Shown: piece after piece, positions 8,269-15,923 of the stretch
Numbering within the stretch: the stretch's first letter is position 1
How the letters are laid out: each line of letters opens with the position of its first letter
Source: UBA822 sp036336795
GTDB lineage: Bacteria; Gemmatimonadota; Gemmatimonadetes; Longimicrobiales; Gaopeijiaceae
NCBI GenBank assembly: GCA_036336795.1
Contig: JAYZFL010000002.1
Location: 1-32,777, forward strand
Length of the DNA stretch: 32,777 nt
Direction of reading: 5' to 3'
Notes under the pieces: generated by a model
Seen by the model: the letters and a program-made list of their open reading frames with translations, nothing else
What the model was told of the DNA's origin: nothing
The model's database searches: none
Translations under genes and position numbers: made by a program

Positions 8269-8988
8269 ATGAGCCAACCACCTCCCGCCCAAAGATCACC
8301 GAGTTCTCCACGGGGCTTGGGTCACGCTCCTCTTGATGCGTGCCTTATTGCCTTTGTGATGGCGACCTGCTCGTTGTCACCGGCTCGGATCACGGCACAA
8401 GATGATCGGGCGTATCAGGTGCTTGAGGACGCAAGCAAGCACTATCAGGGGATTAAGACTCTCTGTGCAGACTTCCATCAAGTAATCGAAGTAACGTTGC
8501 TGAGAGAGTCGCGGTCAGGCGAGGGCACGATTTGTCAGCTCCAGCCCGATAAATTTTCCATGCGCTTCAAAGACCCAGAAGGAGATGTGGTGATTGTGGA
8601 TGGGGTTTTTCTATGGACTTTTTATCCCAGTATGGATGATAAGCAAGTGATGCGCTTCCAGGCGGCAGGAGCCGAGGGACGTTTCAACTTCTACAAGAAC
8701 TTCTTGGTCGATCCACGTGGACGTTTCAGGGCTACCTATGAAGGCCAGGAAAATCCTGGATCCGAACTTTCTCACAAAATTTCGATTGCACCAAAGGAAC
8801 CTTCCGGATTCCGTACTGCGACTGTTTGGATCAGTTTACAGAGTCGCCTGATCACGGCAGTCGACATACACGACGCTAATGAATCTGTAAGAAGAATTCG
8901 TCTCACCCACATCCGTTTGGATTTGGATCTCCCGGAAACGGAGTTTCTTTTTGTCCCACCTCCAGGTGCGCGGGTAATCACCGGATGA
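8269..8988 (+). CDS. lolA: outer-membrane lipoprotein carrier protein, LolA-like
   Basis: LolA shuttles lipoproteins across the periplasm from LolCDE to the outer membrane. ATG 8269 gives 239 residues with a proline-rich N-terminus, then a hydrophobic stretch (ACLIAFVMATCSLSPARITA) that reads as a signal peptide cleaved near residue 43. The mature part has LolA features: a YQVLEDASKHY helix, SGEGTICQLQPDKFSMRF, VIVDGVFLWTFYP, and a C-terminal hydrophobic-barrel pattern ending ETEFLFVPPPGARV. The open frame extends upstream into ftsK to 8062, but that extension lacks sense and would bury the signal peptide. The Shine-Dalgarno is weak. A four-base overlap links it to rimO (ATGA at 8985). LolB was not found here. 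Confidence 0.8.
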   Translation: MSQPPPAQRSPSSPRGLGHAPLDACLIAFVMATCSLSPARITAQDDRAYQVLEDASKHYQGIKTLCADFHQVIEVTLLRESRSGEGTICQLQPDKFSMRFKDPEGDVVIVDGVFLWTFYPSMDDKQVMRFQAAGAEGRFNFYKNFLVDPRGRFRATYEGQENPGSELSHKISIAPKEPSGFRTATVWISLQSRLITAVDIHDANESVRRIRLTHIRLDLDLPETEFLFVPPPGARVITG

Positions 8989-10469
8989 ATGCCAAGGTGC
9001 TTCCAGTTGTCCCCTTGGCTCCCGACCCGATTCGGCCTGACGTCGGCAGGGAAGCTGTAGCGATAAGGCTAACGATTGATCCTGTCGGTCCCGAGGACAG
9101 TCCCGAGATAGGCCTGGTCACTCTCGGGTGTGACAAGAACACCGTTGACTCCGAGAAGATGCTGGCTGCTCTGGTTGGCCACGGAGCACGAGTCTCGTCC
9201 GACCTCAAGGGATCAGATGTAGTGGTCGTGAACACGTGTGGCTTTATTGAGGCCGCCAAGGAGCAATCCATTGAGACGATACTCGAAGCTTGCCGACTCA
9301 AGGAGAAGGGTAGGATCAGGGCCGTCGTCGCAGTCGGTTGTATGGTACAGCGTTACAAGGACGAACTCCGCTCGGAGATTCCTGAAGTGGATTTATTCTT
9401 GGGCCTTGATGAAATGACTTCTCTGGTCCCGGCACTTCGTGAAAGGGGTTTCTTGCCCGAGTTAGAAGAATTCGTGCCGGTGATGGAACGACCGATGAGG
9501 ATCTTGGCCAGGGAAACGCCACACACGTCGTTCTTGAAGATCAGTGAGGGGTGTGACCACACATGCTCATTTTGTGCCATTCCCAGCTTTCGCGGACGAC
9601 ATCGATCAGCCCCTCTGCCAGAATTGGTTGCAGAGGCGAAAGCCCTAGCCCGACAGGGAGTGAAGGAGTTGAACATCATCTCCCAGGACACGACTTGGTA
9701 CGGCAAGGATGTGAAGAGGAGGGACTCTGCCGCCGCGTTACTTCCAGATTTGCTGCGGACTTTGCTCTGTGAAACGGAGGTCCCCTGGTTTCGACTCTTT
9801 TACATGTATCCATCTGGCATTACCCATGAACTGGTGGACCTCATGGTCACAGAAGACTCGCTACTTCCATATCTCGACATGCCGATCCAACATGGTAGTG
9901 ATCGAGTGCTGAGGGCAATGCGGAGGCCAGAACGGCAAGGGCTTATTCGGGAGCGTGTGGCGTATCTTCGAGATGCCGTTCCGGGCTTGACACTGCGCAC
10001 TACCGTTATCGTGGGTTTCCCTGGTGAAACAGAGGACGACTTCTGCGAATTGCTGAATTTCTTGGAGGAAATTCGTTTCGATCGGGTTGGCGCCTTCACC
10101 TATTCCGTGGAAGAAGGTACACCGGCCGCGGAGATGCCGGACCAGCTACCGGCCTCTCTTATGAGAGAGCGTCTCGAACGGCTCATAGACGTGCAGCGTG
10201 AAATCTCGGTAGAACGTAATGCCGAGTTCGTGGGTCGTCGCGTTGTGGCTCTGGTGGATGAGATCGTCGACAATCCCGGGTCGCTAGGTGAGAATGATAT
10301 GGCTAGTCGCTCAGTTGGAGTCGCTCGTACAGAAAGCCAAGCCATTGATGTGGACGGTGTAACGCACGTCCATCCCTACGAGGGCTTGACCCCAGGCGAG
10401 TTCATCACTGTGGAGATCGAAGATTCGCAGGACTACGACTTGATCGGAAGAGTGGTCGAAGCCTCATGA
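8985..10469 (+). CDS. rimO: ribosomal protein S12 methylthiotransferase
   Basis: A radical-SAM enzyme that methylthiolates an aspartate of ribosomal protein S12. The 494-residue protein has an N-terminal UPF0004 domain with LGCDKNTVDSEKML. The radical-SAM cluster motif CxxxCxxC is at Cys190, Cys194 and Cys197 (EGCDHTCSFCAIP). A C-terminal TRAM-like domain follows. The sequence LGCDKNTVDSE and the post-cluster PSFRGRHRS favour RimO over the tRNA enzyme MiaB. About 35 extra N-terminal residues precede the usual start of the family, so initiation might lie slightly downstream. However, the ATG at 8985 overlaps the lolA stop in the same way as other joints here. The stop overlaps hemL by four bases. 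Confidence 0.93.
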   Translation: MNAKVLPVVPLAPDPIRPDVGREAVAIRLTIDPVGPEDSPEIGLVTLGCDKNTVDSEKMLAALVGHGARVSSDLKGSDVVVVNTCGFIEAAKEQSIETILEACRLKEKGRIRAVVAVGCMVQRYKDELRSEIPEVDLFLGLDEMTSLVPALRERGFLPELEEFVPVMERPMRILARETPHTSFLKISEGCDHTCSFCAIPSFRGRHRSAPLPELVAEAKALARQGVKELNIISQDTTWYGKDVKRRDSAAALLPDLLRTLLCETEVPWFRLFYMYPSGITHELVDLMVTEDSLLPYLDMPIQHGSDRVLRAMRRPERQGLIRERVAYLRDAVPGLTLRTTVIVGFPGETEDDFCELLNFLEEIRFDRVGAFTYSVEEGTPAAEMPDQLPASLMRERLERLIDVQREISVERNAEFVGRRVVALVDEIVDNPGSLGENDMASRSVGVARTESQAIDVDGVTHVHPYEGLTPGEFITVEIEDSQDYDLIGRVVEAS

Positions 10470-11749
10470 GGGAGCGGGCTGAAACCCTCTGGAGTAAGGC
10501 ACAAAGGTTGATTCCAGGGGGGGTGAATTCTCCGGTTCGCTCCTTCCGGTCGGTGGGTGGAGAGCCTTTTTTTGTGGAGAGAGGGGAGGGGCCCTATCTC
10601 TTCAATACGGAAGGACGTCGCTACATCGACTATGTCCTGAGTTGGGGCCCGCTTATTCTCGGACACGGACACCCGGTTGTGATCAACGCGTTGGTCGATC
10701 AATTGCACCGGGGCACGTCTTATGGAATGCCGACCGCTGCAGAGGTCGAGTTGGCCGAGCGGATCAAGTGCATGGTTCCGTCCGTAGAAATGGTCCGGCT
10801 TGTCAATAGCGGGACGGAGGCAACCATGAGTGCCCTGCGTCTTGCCAAGGCGATTACAGGGCGTGAGGCAGTCCTCAAGTTTTCAGGGTGTTACCATGGG
10901 CATGCCGATCCATTCTTGGTTGAGGCCGGAAGTGGAGTGGCAACTCTTGGGCTCCCGAATTCCCCCGGTGTCTCGGAATCAGTCGCTTCTCAAACGAGGA
11001 TATTGCCCTTCAACGACCTAGACGCCGTTGGGGAACTGTTCCGGGATCACGGGGAAGAGATCTCTAGCGTTTTCGTAGAGCCGGTGATGGGGAATGCAGG
11101 TTTGATTGCTCCAGTGGATGGCTTCCTGGAAGGTTTACGGGCAGTCACGGAAGAGTATGACGCCCTTCTAGTCTTCGATGAAGTCATGACCGGCTTCCGT
11201 GTGGCGAGTGGGGGAGCACAGGAGCGGTACGGTGTTCGGCCTGACCTAACGACCCTCGGCAAGGTGATCGGAGCGGGGCTGCCAATCGGTGCGTTTGGAG
11301 GCCGGCGGGAGCTTATGGAACAGATGGCGCCAGCTGGGCCTGTTTACCAAGCTGGAACGCTGTCGGGGAATCCCCTGGCGACAGCAGCTGGGAATGCTCA
11401 GCTCGGCTACTTGGAAGATCACAGTCCTTTCCAGGAGCTTGAGATGATGGCTGACAGGCTGGTCCGAGGCATTATTGCGGCCTTCAAAGAGGTGGAAATT
11501 CCAGTCTCGGGATGCTCGGTCGGATCAATGTGGGGTGTGTTCTTTCGTGAAGATCCAGTTCGTTCCTTCGAGGAAGCACAAGAAGCGGATCTCGACAGAT
11601 TTAGGAAGTTTCATCGAGCTTGTCTGGAGCGAGGTGTGTTTCTTGCGCCATCTCCATTCGAGGCAGGCTTCGTTTCAGTTGCCCACTCCGCTGAGATCAT
11701 TGATGAGACGCTCGAAGTTGTCAGAGAGGGAGCGCGTGAAGTCGGCTGA
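10466..11749 (+). CDS. hemL: glutamate-1-semialdehyde 2,1-aminomutase
   Basis: A PLP enzyme that converts glutamate-1-semialdehyde to 5-aminolevulinate in the C5 route of tetrapyrrole synthesis. The 427-residue length matches the family. It begins with AQRLIPGGVNSPVRSF. It carries LVNSGTEATMSALRLA for PLP phosphate contact and SGCYHGHADPFL. Lys266 in TTLGKVIGAGLPIGAFGG is the expected Schiff-base lysine. The family is distinguished from other class III aminotransferases by these motifs. The ATG overlaps the rimO stop (ATGA at 10466). hemW lies 14 kb downstream; no other heme-pathway gene is in the window. Confidence 0.96.
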   Translation: MRERAETLWSKAQRLIPGGVNSPVRSFRSVGGEPFFVERGEGPYLFNTEGRRYIDYVLSWGPLILGHGHPVVINALVDQLHRGTSYGMPTAAEVELAERIKCMVPSVEMVRLVNSGTEATMSALRLAKAITGREAVLKFSGCYHGHADPFLVEAGSGVATLGLPNSPGVSESVASQTRILPFNDLDAVGELFRDHGEEISSVFVEPVMGNAGLIAPVDGFLEGLRAVTEEYDALLVFDEVMTGFRVASGGAQERYGVRPDLTTLGKVIGAGLPIGAFGGRRELMEQMAPAGPVYQAGTLSGNPLATAAGNAQLGYLEDHSPFQELEMMADRLVRGIIAAFKEVEIPVSGCSVGSMWGVFFREDPVRSFEEAQEADLDRFRKFHRACLERGVFLAPSPFEAGFVSVAHSAEIIDETLEVVREGAREVG

Positions 11750-11794
11750 CCCCACGATCCTCATTCATGACGTCGAGACGGAGATGGGGGCACG

Positions 11795-12466
11795 ATGAGA
11801 ATGCAGGTGACCGGGGCGGCGTTCTTGATTGTGGCGTGCATCCAGCCGGTGGATTCCTGTGGTCAAGAGTTGGCGGACTACGACTATGAGAATCTCTCGC
11901 TCAGGGGGATCACCTTTGAAGCCGGGCATGTCTATGCCAGTAACATCGAAGATGCGCACATCGTTGGGGTGCGACTCGACCTGGGATTTCTCGGGCCTGG
12001 ATTCAGACTCCTTCCTGGTATTTCCTATTGGATGTCGACGATGGCCCGAGCCCAAGTCGATCGTTTCGAATCCCGCCTGGACGCCCTCAACGAGAGTCAA
12101 GGTGGAATCTCTCCGCCGGGAGGCTTCAACCTCGGCATCATCGACCGTAGTGATGTTATCGTAAGCTTGGACGGTCACTACATGTGGGCCATCCCCCTTG
12201 GATTGTTTTTCTGGGCCGGAGCTGGGTTTTCGGCTCATTTCCTGGATGGTTCCAGCCCGGGTTTTGAAGATACTTTTTTGGAAGATCTGTTGGCCTCTGT
12301 AGGGGCAGGCTTGAATTTTCACGGAGGTTTGGAGTACCCGATTTCCGAACGGATCCGTATGTATGGTAGTTCGAAGTTCGAGTTGCTTGAAAATCTTAAC
12401 TATCTGGAGTTGCGCGCTGGACTGCGCCTCATTTGGGGTGGACTTGTACAGGGTGAATCGCGCTGA
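11795..12466 (+). CDS. predicted outer-membrane beta-barrel protein, unknown function
   Basis: The 223 residues start at ATG 11795 after a GGAGATGGGGG purine tract. Residues 1-24 form a signal peptide (hydrophobic core VTGAAFLIVACI, cleavage near CGQ). The mature part alternates polar and hydrophobic residues in short strands (ITFEAGHVYAS, VGVRLDLGF, FFWAGAGFSAHF) and ends LELRAGLRLIWGG. This suggests an 8-strand type barrel of the small OMP class. A longer polar loop lies around residues 82-105. No enzyme motif was recognised. It is followed by a one-base overlap (TGATG) with the next frame and sits upstream of the DUF4105 and lnt genes, in what looks like an envelope operon. Confidence 0.65.
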   Translation: MRMQVTGAAFLIVACIQPVDSCGQELADYDYENLSLRGITFEAGHVYASNIEDAHIVGVRLDLGFLGPGFRLLPGISYWMSTMARAQVDRFESRLDALNESQGGISPPGGFNLGIIDRSDVIVSLDGHYMWAIPLGLFFWAGAGFSAHFLDGSSPGFEDTFLEDLLASVGAGLNFHGGLEYPISERIRMYGSSKFELLENLNYLELRAGLRLIWGGLVQGESR

Positions 12467-12735
12467 TGACTAAGACTGAAAGCTTTTGGCTAAAGGTCGG
12501 TCTTCTCTGTATCGTCGCGGTCAGGTAGCTCGTGTTTCTCCCGATCCTTACAGAGCGAGGAAGCGTCGACCTCATGGGTTCTTCAGATATCGGTATTTCC
12601 AAAACGGATACACTCGCAGTGCAGTTCGATGGACCGCGGGTACTGAACCCCGAACGGATCCTGCTCATGGCGGTGATTAAAGCGGACTACCGCTCGGTGA
12701 GCGAAGGTCGGGAGATTAACCTTGGAGAGGAGTGA
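12466..12735 (+). pseudogene. small membrane-anchored protein frame interrupted by an in-frame TAG
   Basis: An ATG at 12466 overlaps the preceding stop (TGATG) and opens a frame reading MTKTESFWLKVGLLCIVAVR. It then meets TAG at 12526-12528. The same frame continues LVFLPILTERGSVDLMG and runs on to a TGA at 12733-12735, 89 sense codons in all. The amber falls in the middle of what would be one continuous hydrophobic anchor, which argues that the two parts were a single gene. Possible explanations are a recent nonsense mutation, a base-call error (TGG or CAG to TAG), readthrough, or reinitiation at GTG 12532, six bases after an AGG. That GTG would give a 67-residue product. The family was not recognised. 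Its end overlaps the DUF4105 gene by 14 bases. Confidence 0.55.
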
Positions 12736-14026
12736 GCAGAGGTCACCTGGGTTCCCATTTTTGGCCGCCCATGAAATGCTGGTTCTGATCGCACTTCTGG
12801 CTCCGGGTGTTATTCCCCTCAGCGGGCAGATCTTATCCGAGGCTGAAGACACCTCCTTGATCACTCCCGCTACCGGATCGGACCTCGAAGTTTCTCTCAT
12901 GACGATCGGTCCGGGCGACGCTATTTGGGAGCGCTTTAGCCACAATGCTCTCGTCATTCGGGACCGGAAAGCTCGGACGGAGGTTGCCTACAACTGGGGA
13001 ATTTTTGACTTCAATCAAGAAGACTTCATTGTACGTTTGGCACGCGGCCGCATGCTCTATCGGATGGAGGGTTACTTACTCTCCGATCTCATCTCCGCCT
13101 ATGAACGTCTGAACCGTGACGTGTGGCTCGAAAGGGTGAACCTCACTCCAAGTCAGCGTCTCGAGTTACAGGCGCTCGTCGAAGAAACCGATACGGACGC
13201 GAACCGCCATTATCGATATGATTACTATCGTGACAACTGCTCTACCAGGGTCCGTGATGCCCTCGACAAGGTCTTAGGCGGCCAGGTTCGTGCCTCGACC
13301 GAAAATCTTGATACGGGAAGTACGTACCGTTGGCACACGGCCCGGTTACTAAGCCCCGTGTTAGCTGCCTACGCCGGGATTCAGTTCGTAGTCGGGAGTC
13401 GGGGTGATGCCCCTATCTCGGCGTGGGAGGAGATGTTTTTACCGTTACGGATGAGAGAACATCTTGGCAATGTCCGTATAAGAACGCCCGACGGTGAAGA
13501 AGTTCCCCTTCTAGCCCCGTCGGTTCGAATGGTCGAAACCAGTCATCCGCCACCCCCCGGAGAAGCTCCGACCTTCTTGCTCTCCTTCCTCGGAGTCGGT
13601 CTCGTGTTGAGTGGCCTTTTCGTGATTGCGGGTGAAGCGGTAGTAAGGCGGCGGCGATGGGCGAAGTGGGTGCTAGTCACGACGGGAACCGCGTGGAGCG
13701 TGACCGTTGGTCTCTTGGGCACGGCGCTCGTCCTCTCATGGTTCCTGACCGACCACTATTTCTGGGGGTTGAACGAGAACGTATTTCAGGCGAACCCGCT
13801 TTCGCTCGCTTTAGCCACAATGTTCCTCTTCGCTGTATTTGGACGGAGTCGAGCTGTTGTCGTACACCTGGCCCTAGCGGTTGCGGCTCTCTCAGTGGGT
13901 GGGTTACTACTCCAACTGTTATCTGGATTCGACCAGGTAAACGGTGAAGTGCTTGCGTTCATGGTGCCGGCACACCTCGGATTAGCCTGGGGTGTATCTC
14001 GGGCATGGTTATCACTTCCGGAGTGA
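12722..14026 (+). CDS. DUF4105 (Lnb N-terminal domain-type) membrane protein
   Basis: The 434 residues comprise a signal/anchor segment (about 18-36), an extracytoplasmic domain (40-280) and about five C-terminal membrane segments (285-307, 315-341, 357-374, 378-400, 408-428). The domain shows DUF4105 hallmarks: FSHNALVI with His74, YNWGIFDF, FIVRLARGRMLYRM, and YDYYRDNCSTRVRDAL with Cys173. NENVFQANPL lies between membrane segments. Related Lnb proteins of some Firmicutes make lyso-form lipoproteins by moving an acyl chain onto the N-terminus. Here the gene overlaps lnt by 22 bases, fitting a lipoprotein or envelope role, but activity is inferred. The start is uncertain: TTG 12722 has GGGAG seven bases upstream; ATG 12776 has no Shine-Dalgarno. 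Confidence 0.8.
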   Translation: MERSEQRSPGFPFLAAHEMLVLIALLAPGVIPLSGQILSEAEDTSLITPATGSDLEVSLMTIGPGDAIWERFSHNALVIRDRKARTEVAYNWGIFDFNQEDFIVRLARGRMLYRMEGYLLSDLISAYERLNRDVWLERVNLTPSQRLELQALVEETDTDANRHYRYDYYRDNCSTRVRDALDKVLGGQVRASTENLDTGSTYRWHTARLLSPVLAAYAGIQFVVGSRGDAPISAWEEMFLPLRMREHLGNVRIRTPDGEEVPLLAPSVRMVETSHPPPPGEAPTFLLSFLGVGLVLSGLFVIAGEAVVRRRRWAKWVLVTTGTAWSVTVGLLGTALVLSWFLTDHYFWGLNENVFQANPLSLALATMFLFAVFGRSRAVVVHLALAVAALSVGGLLLQLLSGFDQVNGEVLAFMVPAHLGLAWGVSRAWLSLPE

Positions 14027-15579
14027 TACCGGGTCGCGGTCTACCGCTGCTACCCGTGGTGTCCGCCCTTCTTCTCGTTTCTGCATTCCCGCCGTTACAT
14101 CTTCTAATCCCCTCGTTTGTCGCGCTCGTGCCGCTGGCTGTTTGGATTTCCGATCTCGGAGCTGGTGCAGATGCCCGTCGGTCGGCGTTTGGGGGTGGTG
14201 TCTGGTTTGGTCTCTTCTACTTCGGGCTTCTGCTCCACTGGATCCCGATTGCTCTGATGTCGATCACGTGGTGGGCCCTTCCCCTATATCTTGGAGGCGT
14301 GATGGTTTTGGCCTTCGGGGCAGGCGCTTTCGCTTGGGCGTTTCACGGCATGACATACGAAAATCAGATCCCACTGTGGGTTGCACTTCCGCTCGCGTGG
14401 ACCGCGCTTGAGTGCCTGAGAGCAAACGCGCCGGGTGAGCTCGCTTTCCCCTGGTTGGGTCTTGGTACGTCTCTGACGGGATACCCTGAGTTGGTTGGAT
14501 CGGCTGAGCTTGTGGGCACTCGTGGCATCACGTTCTGGCTAGCGCTTGTCAACGGGTTGTTGGCCGAAGCTGTTCTTGCTGGGCGTACCCCTGGTGGGGC
14601 CCGAAGGATATTACGATGGGTCACCACAGCCGCTCTCGTAATCAGTTTCCCAGCAGGCTGGGGTTATTACCGTGTAGGAACACTTCCGTTGAGGGCTATT
14701 GGAGAGATTGCGGTTGTTCAGCCCAACGTTTCCGAAAAAGGATTGAATTCTGAAGATCGTGTAGATAGTGCGCTGGCCTCTCTCGCGAGGCTCGTGCCTA
14801 AACTGGCCGGGCATTCACCGGAACTCGTGGTGTGGCCTGAGGTTACATTTTCCAGGTCTCTGGAGTTGGACGAGGAGCATCGTCGTAGAGTGGAGAGTGA
14901 GACGGAGCTGTGGCCAGCGCCGGTCTTGTTTGGAGCGGTTGGGCGATCGTTACAGGCGGGCACAGAGTCGCTCAAATTCAACTCAGCTTTCTTAGCCGCG
15001 AATGGAAGAGTCCTACCGGATTTTCGTTACGATAAGCACCGGCTCGTGCCACTCGTCGAGCGAGTTCCGTTCGTTCCAGAGCGATGGCTTAGTGAAGACG
15101 ATGAATTTGGCCATTACGAGCGGGGACGGGCATGGCCACTAGGGAAGATAGCGGAAGGTGCCCAATTTGGGGTCCTTATCTGTTACGAGTCAACGTACCC
15201 GTCGCATGCGCGGCGTTTCCGGATCGAAGGTGCAGACTTTCTCGTCAATATCACCAATGATGCGTGGTTTGGAAGAGAGCCTTGGTACTCCCGGACCGGA
15301 GCACTTTGGCAGCATCCGGCACACCTCGTCATGAGAGCGATTGAGAATCGGGTTGGAATCGCCCGAGCAGCTAACACGGGAATTTCTTTGTTCGTGGATC
15401 CTTTGGGCAGGACCTATGGAGAAATTGGCTTCCTCCGGGCGGATGTCCAAAGTCAGGTGATATATACTAGTGACATTAAGACCCTGTACACCCAAGTCGG
15501 AGATGTGGCAGGTTCAGTAGCCCTTATCTTGACGATCGCGCTCGTCACAAGTGCTCGACTTCGGCCGAAGATCGCTTGA
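14005..15579 (+). CDS. lnt: apolipoprotein N-acyltransferase
   Basis: Transfers an acyl chain from phospholipid to the N-terminal diacylglyceryl-cysteine of lipoproteins in the inner membrane, the last maturation step before Lol export. The 524 residues comprise about six N-terminal membrane segments (15-220) and a periplasmic nitrilase domain, ending in one membrane helix (about 500-520). The catalytic triad is visible: Glu279 in VVWPEVTF, Lys344 in RYDKHRLVPL, and Cys393 in GVLICYESTYP. ATG 14005 lies inside the end of the DUF4105 gene. A GTG at 14023 is a possible shorter start. With lolA 5 kb upstream, the window holds two parts of lipoprotein biogenesis. Confidence 0.95.
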   Translation: MVITSGVIPGRGLPLLPVVSALLLVSAFPPLHLLIPSFVALVPLAVWISDLGAGADARRSAFGGGVWFGLFYFGLLLHWIPIALMSITWWALPLYLGGVMVLAFGAGAFAWAFHGMTYENQIPLWVALPLAWTALECLRANAPGELAFPWLGLGTSLTGYPELVGSAELVGTRGITFWLALVNGLLAEAVLAGRTPGGARRILRWVTTAALVISFPAGWGYYRVGTLPLRAIGEIAVVQPNVSEKGLNSEDRVDSALASLARLVPKLAGHSPELVVWPEVTFSRSLELDEEHRRRVESETELWPAPVLFGAVGRSLQAGTESLKFNSAFLAANGRVLPDFRYDKHRLVPLVERVPFVPERWLSEDDEFGHYERGRAWPLGKIAEGAQFGVLICYESTYPSHARRFRIEGADFLVNITNDAWFGREPWYSRTGALWQHPAHLVMRAIENRVGIARAANTGISLFVDPLGRTYGEIGFLRADVQSQVIYTSDIKTLYTQVGDVAGSVALILTIALVTSARLRPKIA

Positions 15580-15604
15580 ACTCACTCTACACCGTTTCTA
15601 TATT
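15576..15604 (+). promoter_or_regulatory. candidate sigma70 promoter for rpmE-prfA-prmC
   Basis: TTGAAC (15576-15581, 4 of 6) overlaps the lnt stop codon. It is followed after exactly 17 bases by TATATT (15599-15604, 5 of 6). Transcription would start near 15611, leaving a leader of about 80 bases with a GC-rich palindrome CCCCGGGG at 15630-15637. The leader might fold, but no known ribosomal-protein operator was recognised. Confidence 0.45.
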
Positions 15605-15692
15605 CACCAAGCTGAAGAACGGGCGGGCTCCCCGGGGCTTCATCACCGGGATTTCTTCCGGATCCGACTTCTGTTGAAATTGGAGAAGGGCT

Positions 15693-15899
15693 ATGAAAGA
15701 GGGTGTTCACCCTGACTACATGCAGGCGACAGTTAGCTGCTCCTGTGGGCATACGTTCGAGACGATGGCCACACAGGCTGAGGTACACACCGATATCTGC
15801 TCGGTGTGCCACCCGTTCTATACGGGCAAGCAACGCCTTGTTGACACCGCCGGGCGGGTGGAGCGCTTCAAGCGCAGGTACGAGAAGGCCAGTCAATAG
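15693..15899 (+). CDS. rpmE: 50S ribosomal protein L31 (zinc-binding type)
   Basis: The 68-residue L31 contacts the small subunit at the intersubunit bridge. It starts MKEGVHPDYMQATVSCSCG, after a GGAGAAGGG Shine-Dalgarno. Four cysteines, Cys16, Cys18, Cys36 and Cys39 (CSC and CSVC), mark the zinc-containing C+ form. The family signature HPFYTGKQRLVDTAGRVERF follows. The zinc-free paralogue that replaces L31 under zinc starvation is not in the window. It lies 113 bases after lnt behind a candidate promoter, and 24 bases before prfA, so it probably begins a translation operon. Confidence 0.97.
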   Translation: MKEGVHPDYMQATVSCSCGHTFETMATQAEVHTDICSVCHPFYTGKQRLVDTAGRVERFKRRYEKASQ

Positions 15900-15923
15900 G
15901 CCACATTCAATCCCGCGACACGC

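Noticed and set aside
11475..11798. 107-residue ORF ending in ATGA with the beta-barrel gene
   Set aside because: Almost all of it is out of frame inside hemL; the overlap with the next ATG looks accidental.
12526..12528. UAG reassigned as a sense codon in this organism
   Set aside because: An RF1 with PxT and GGQ motifs is encoded in the window and TAG ends other genes here such as dnaJ, rpmE and the inositol-phosphate synthase, so reassignment is unlikely.
15611..15660. Possible intrinsic terminator after lnt around the CCCCGGGG palindrome
   Set aside because: The palindrome is not followed by a T-run and lies downstream of a candidate promoter, so it is better read as leader sequence.
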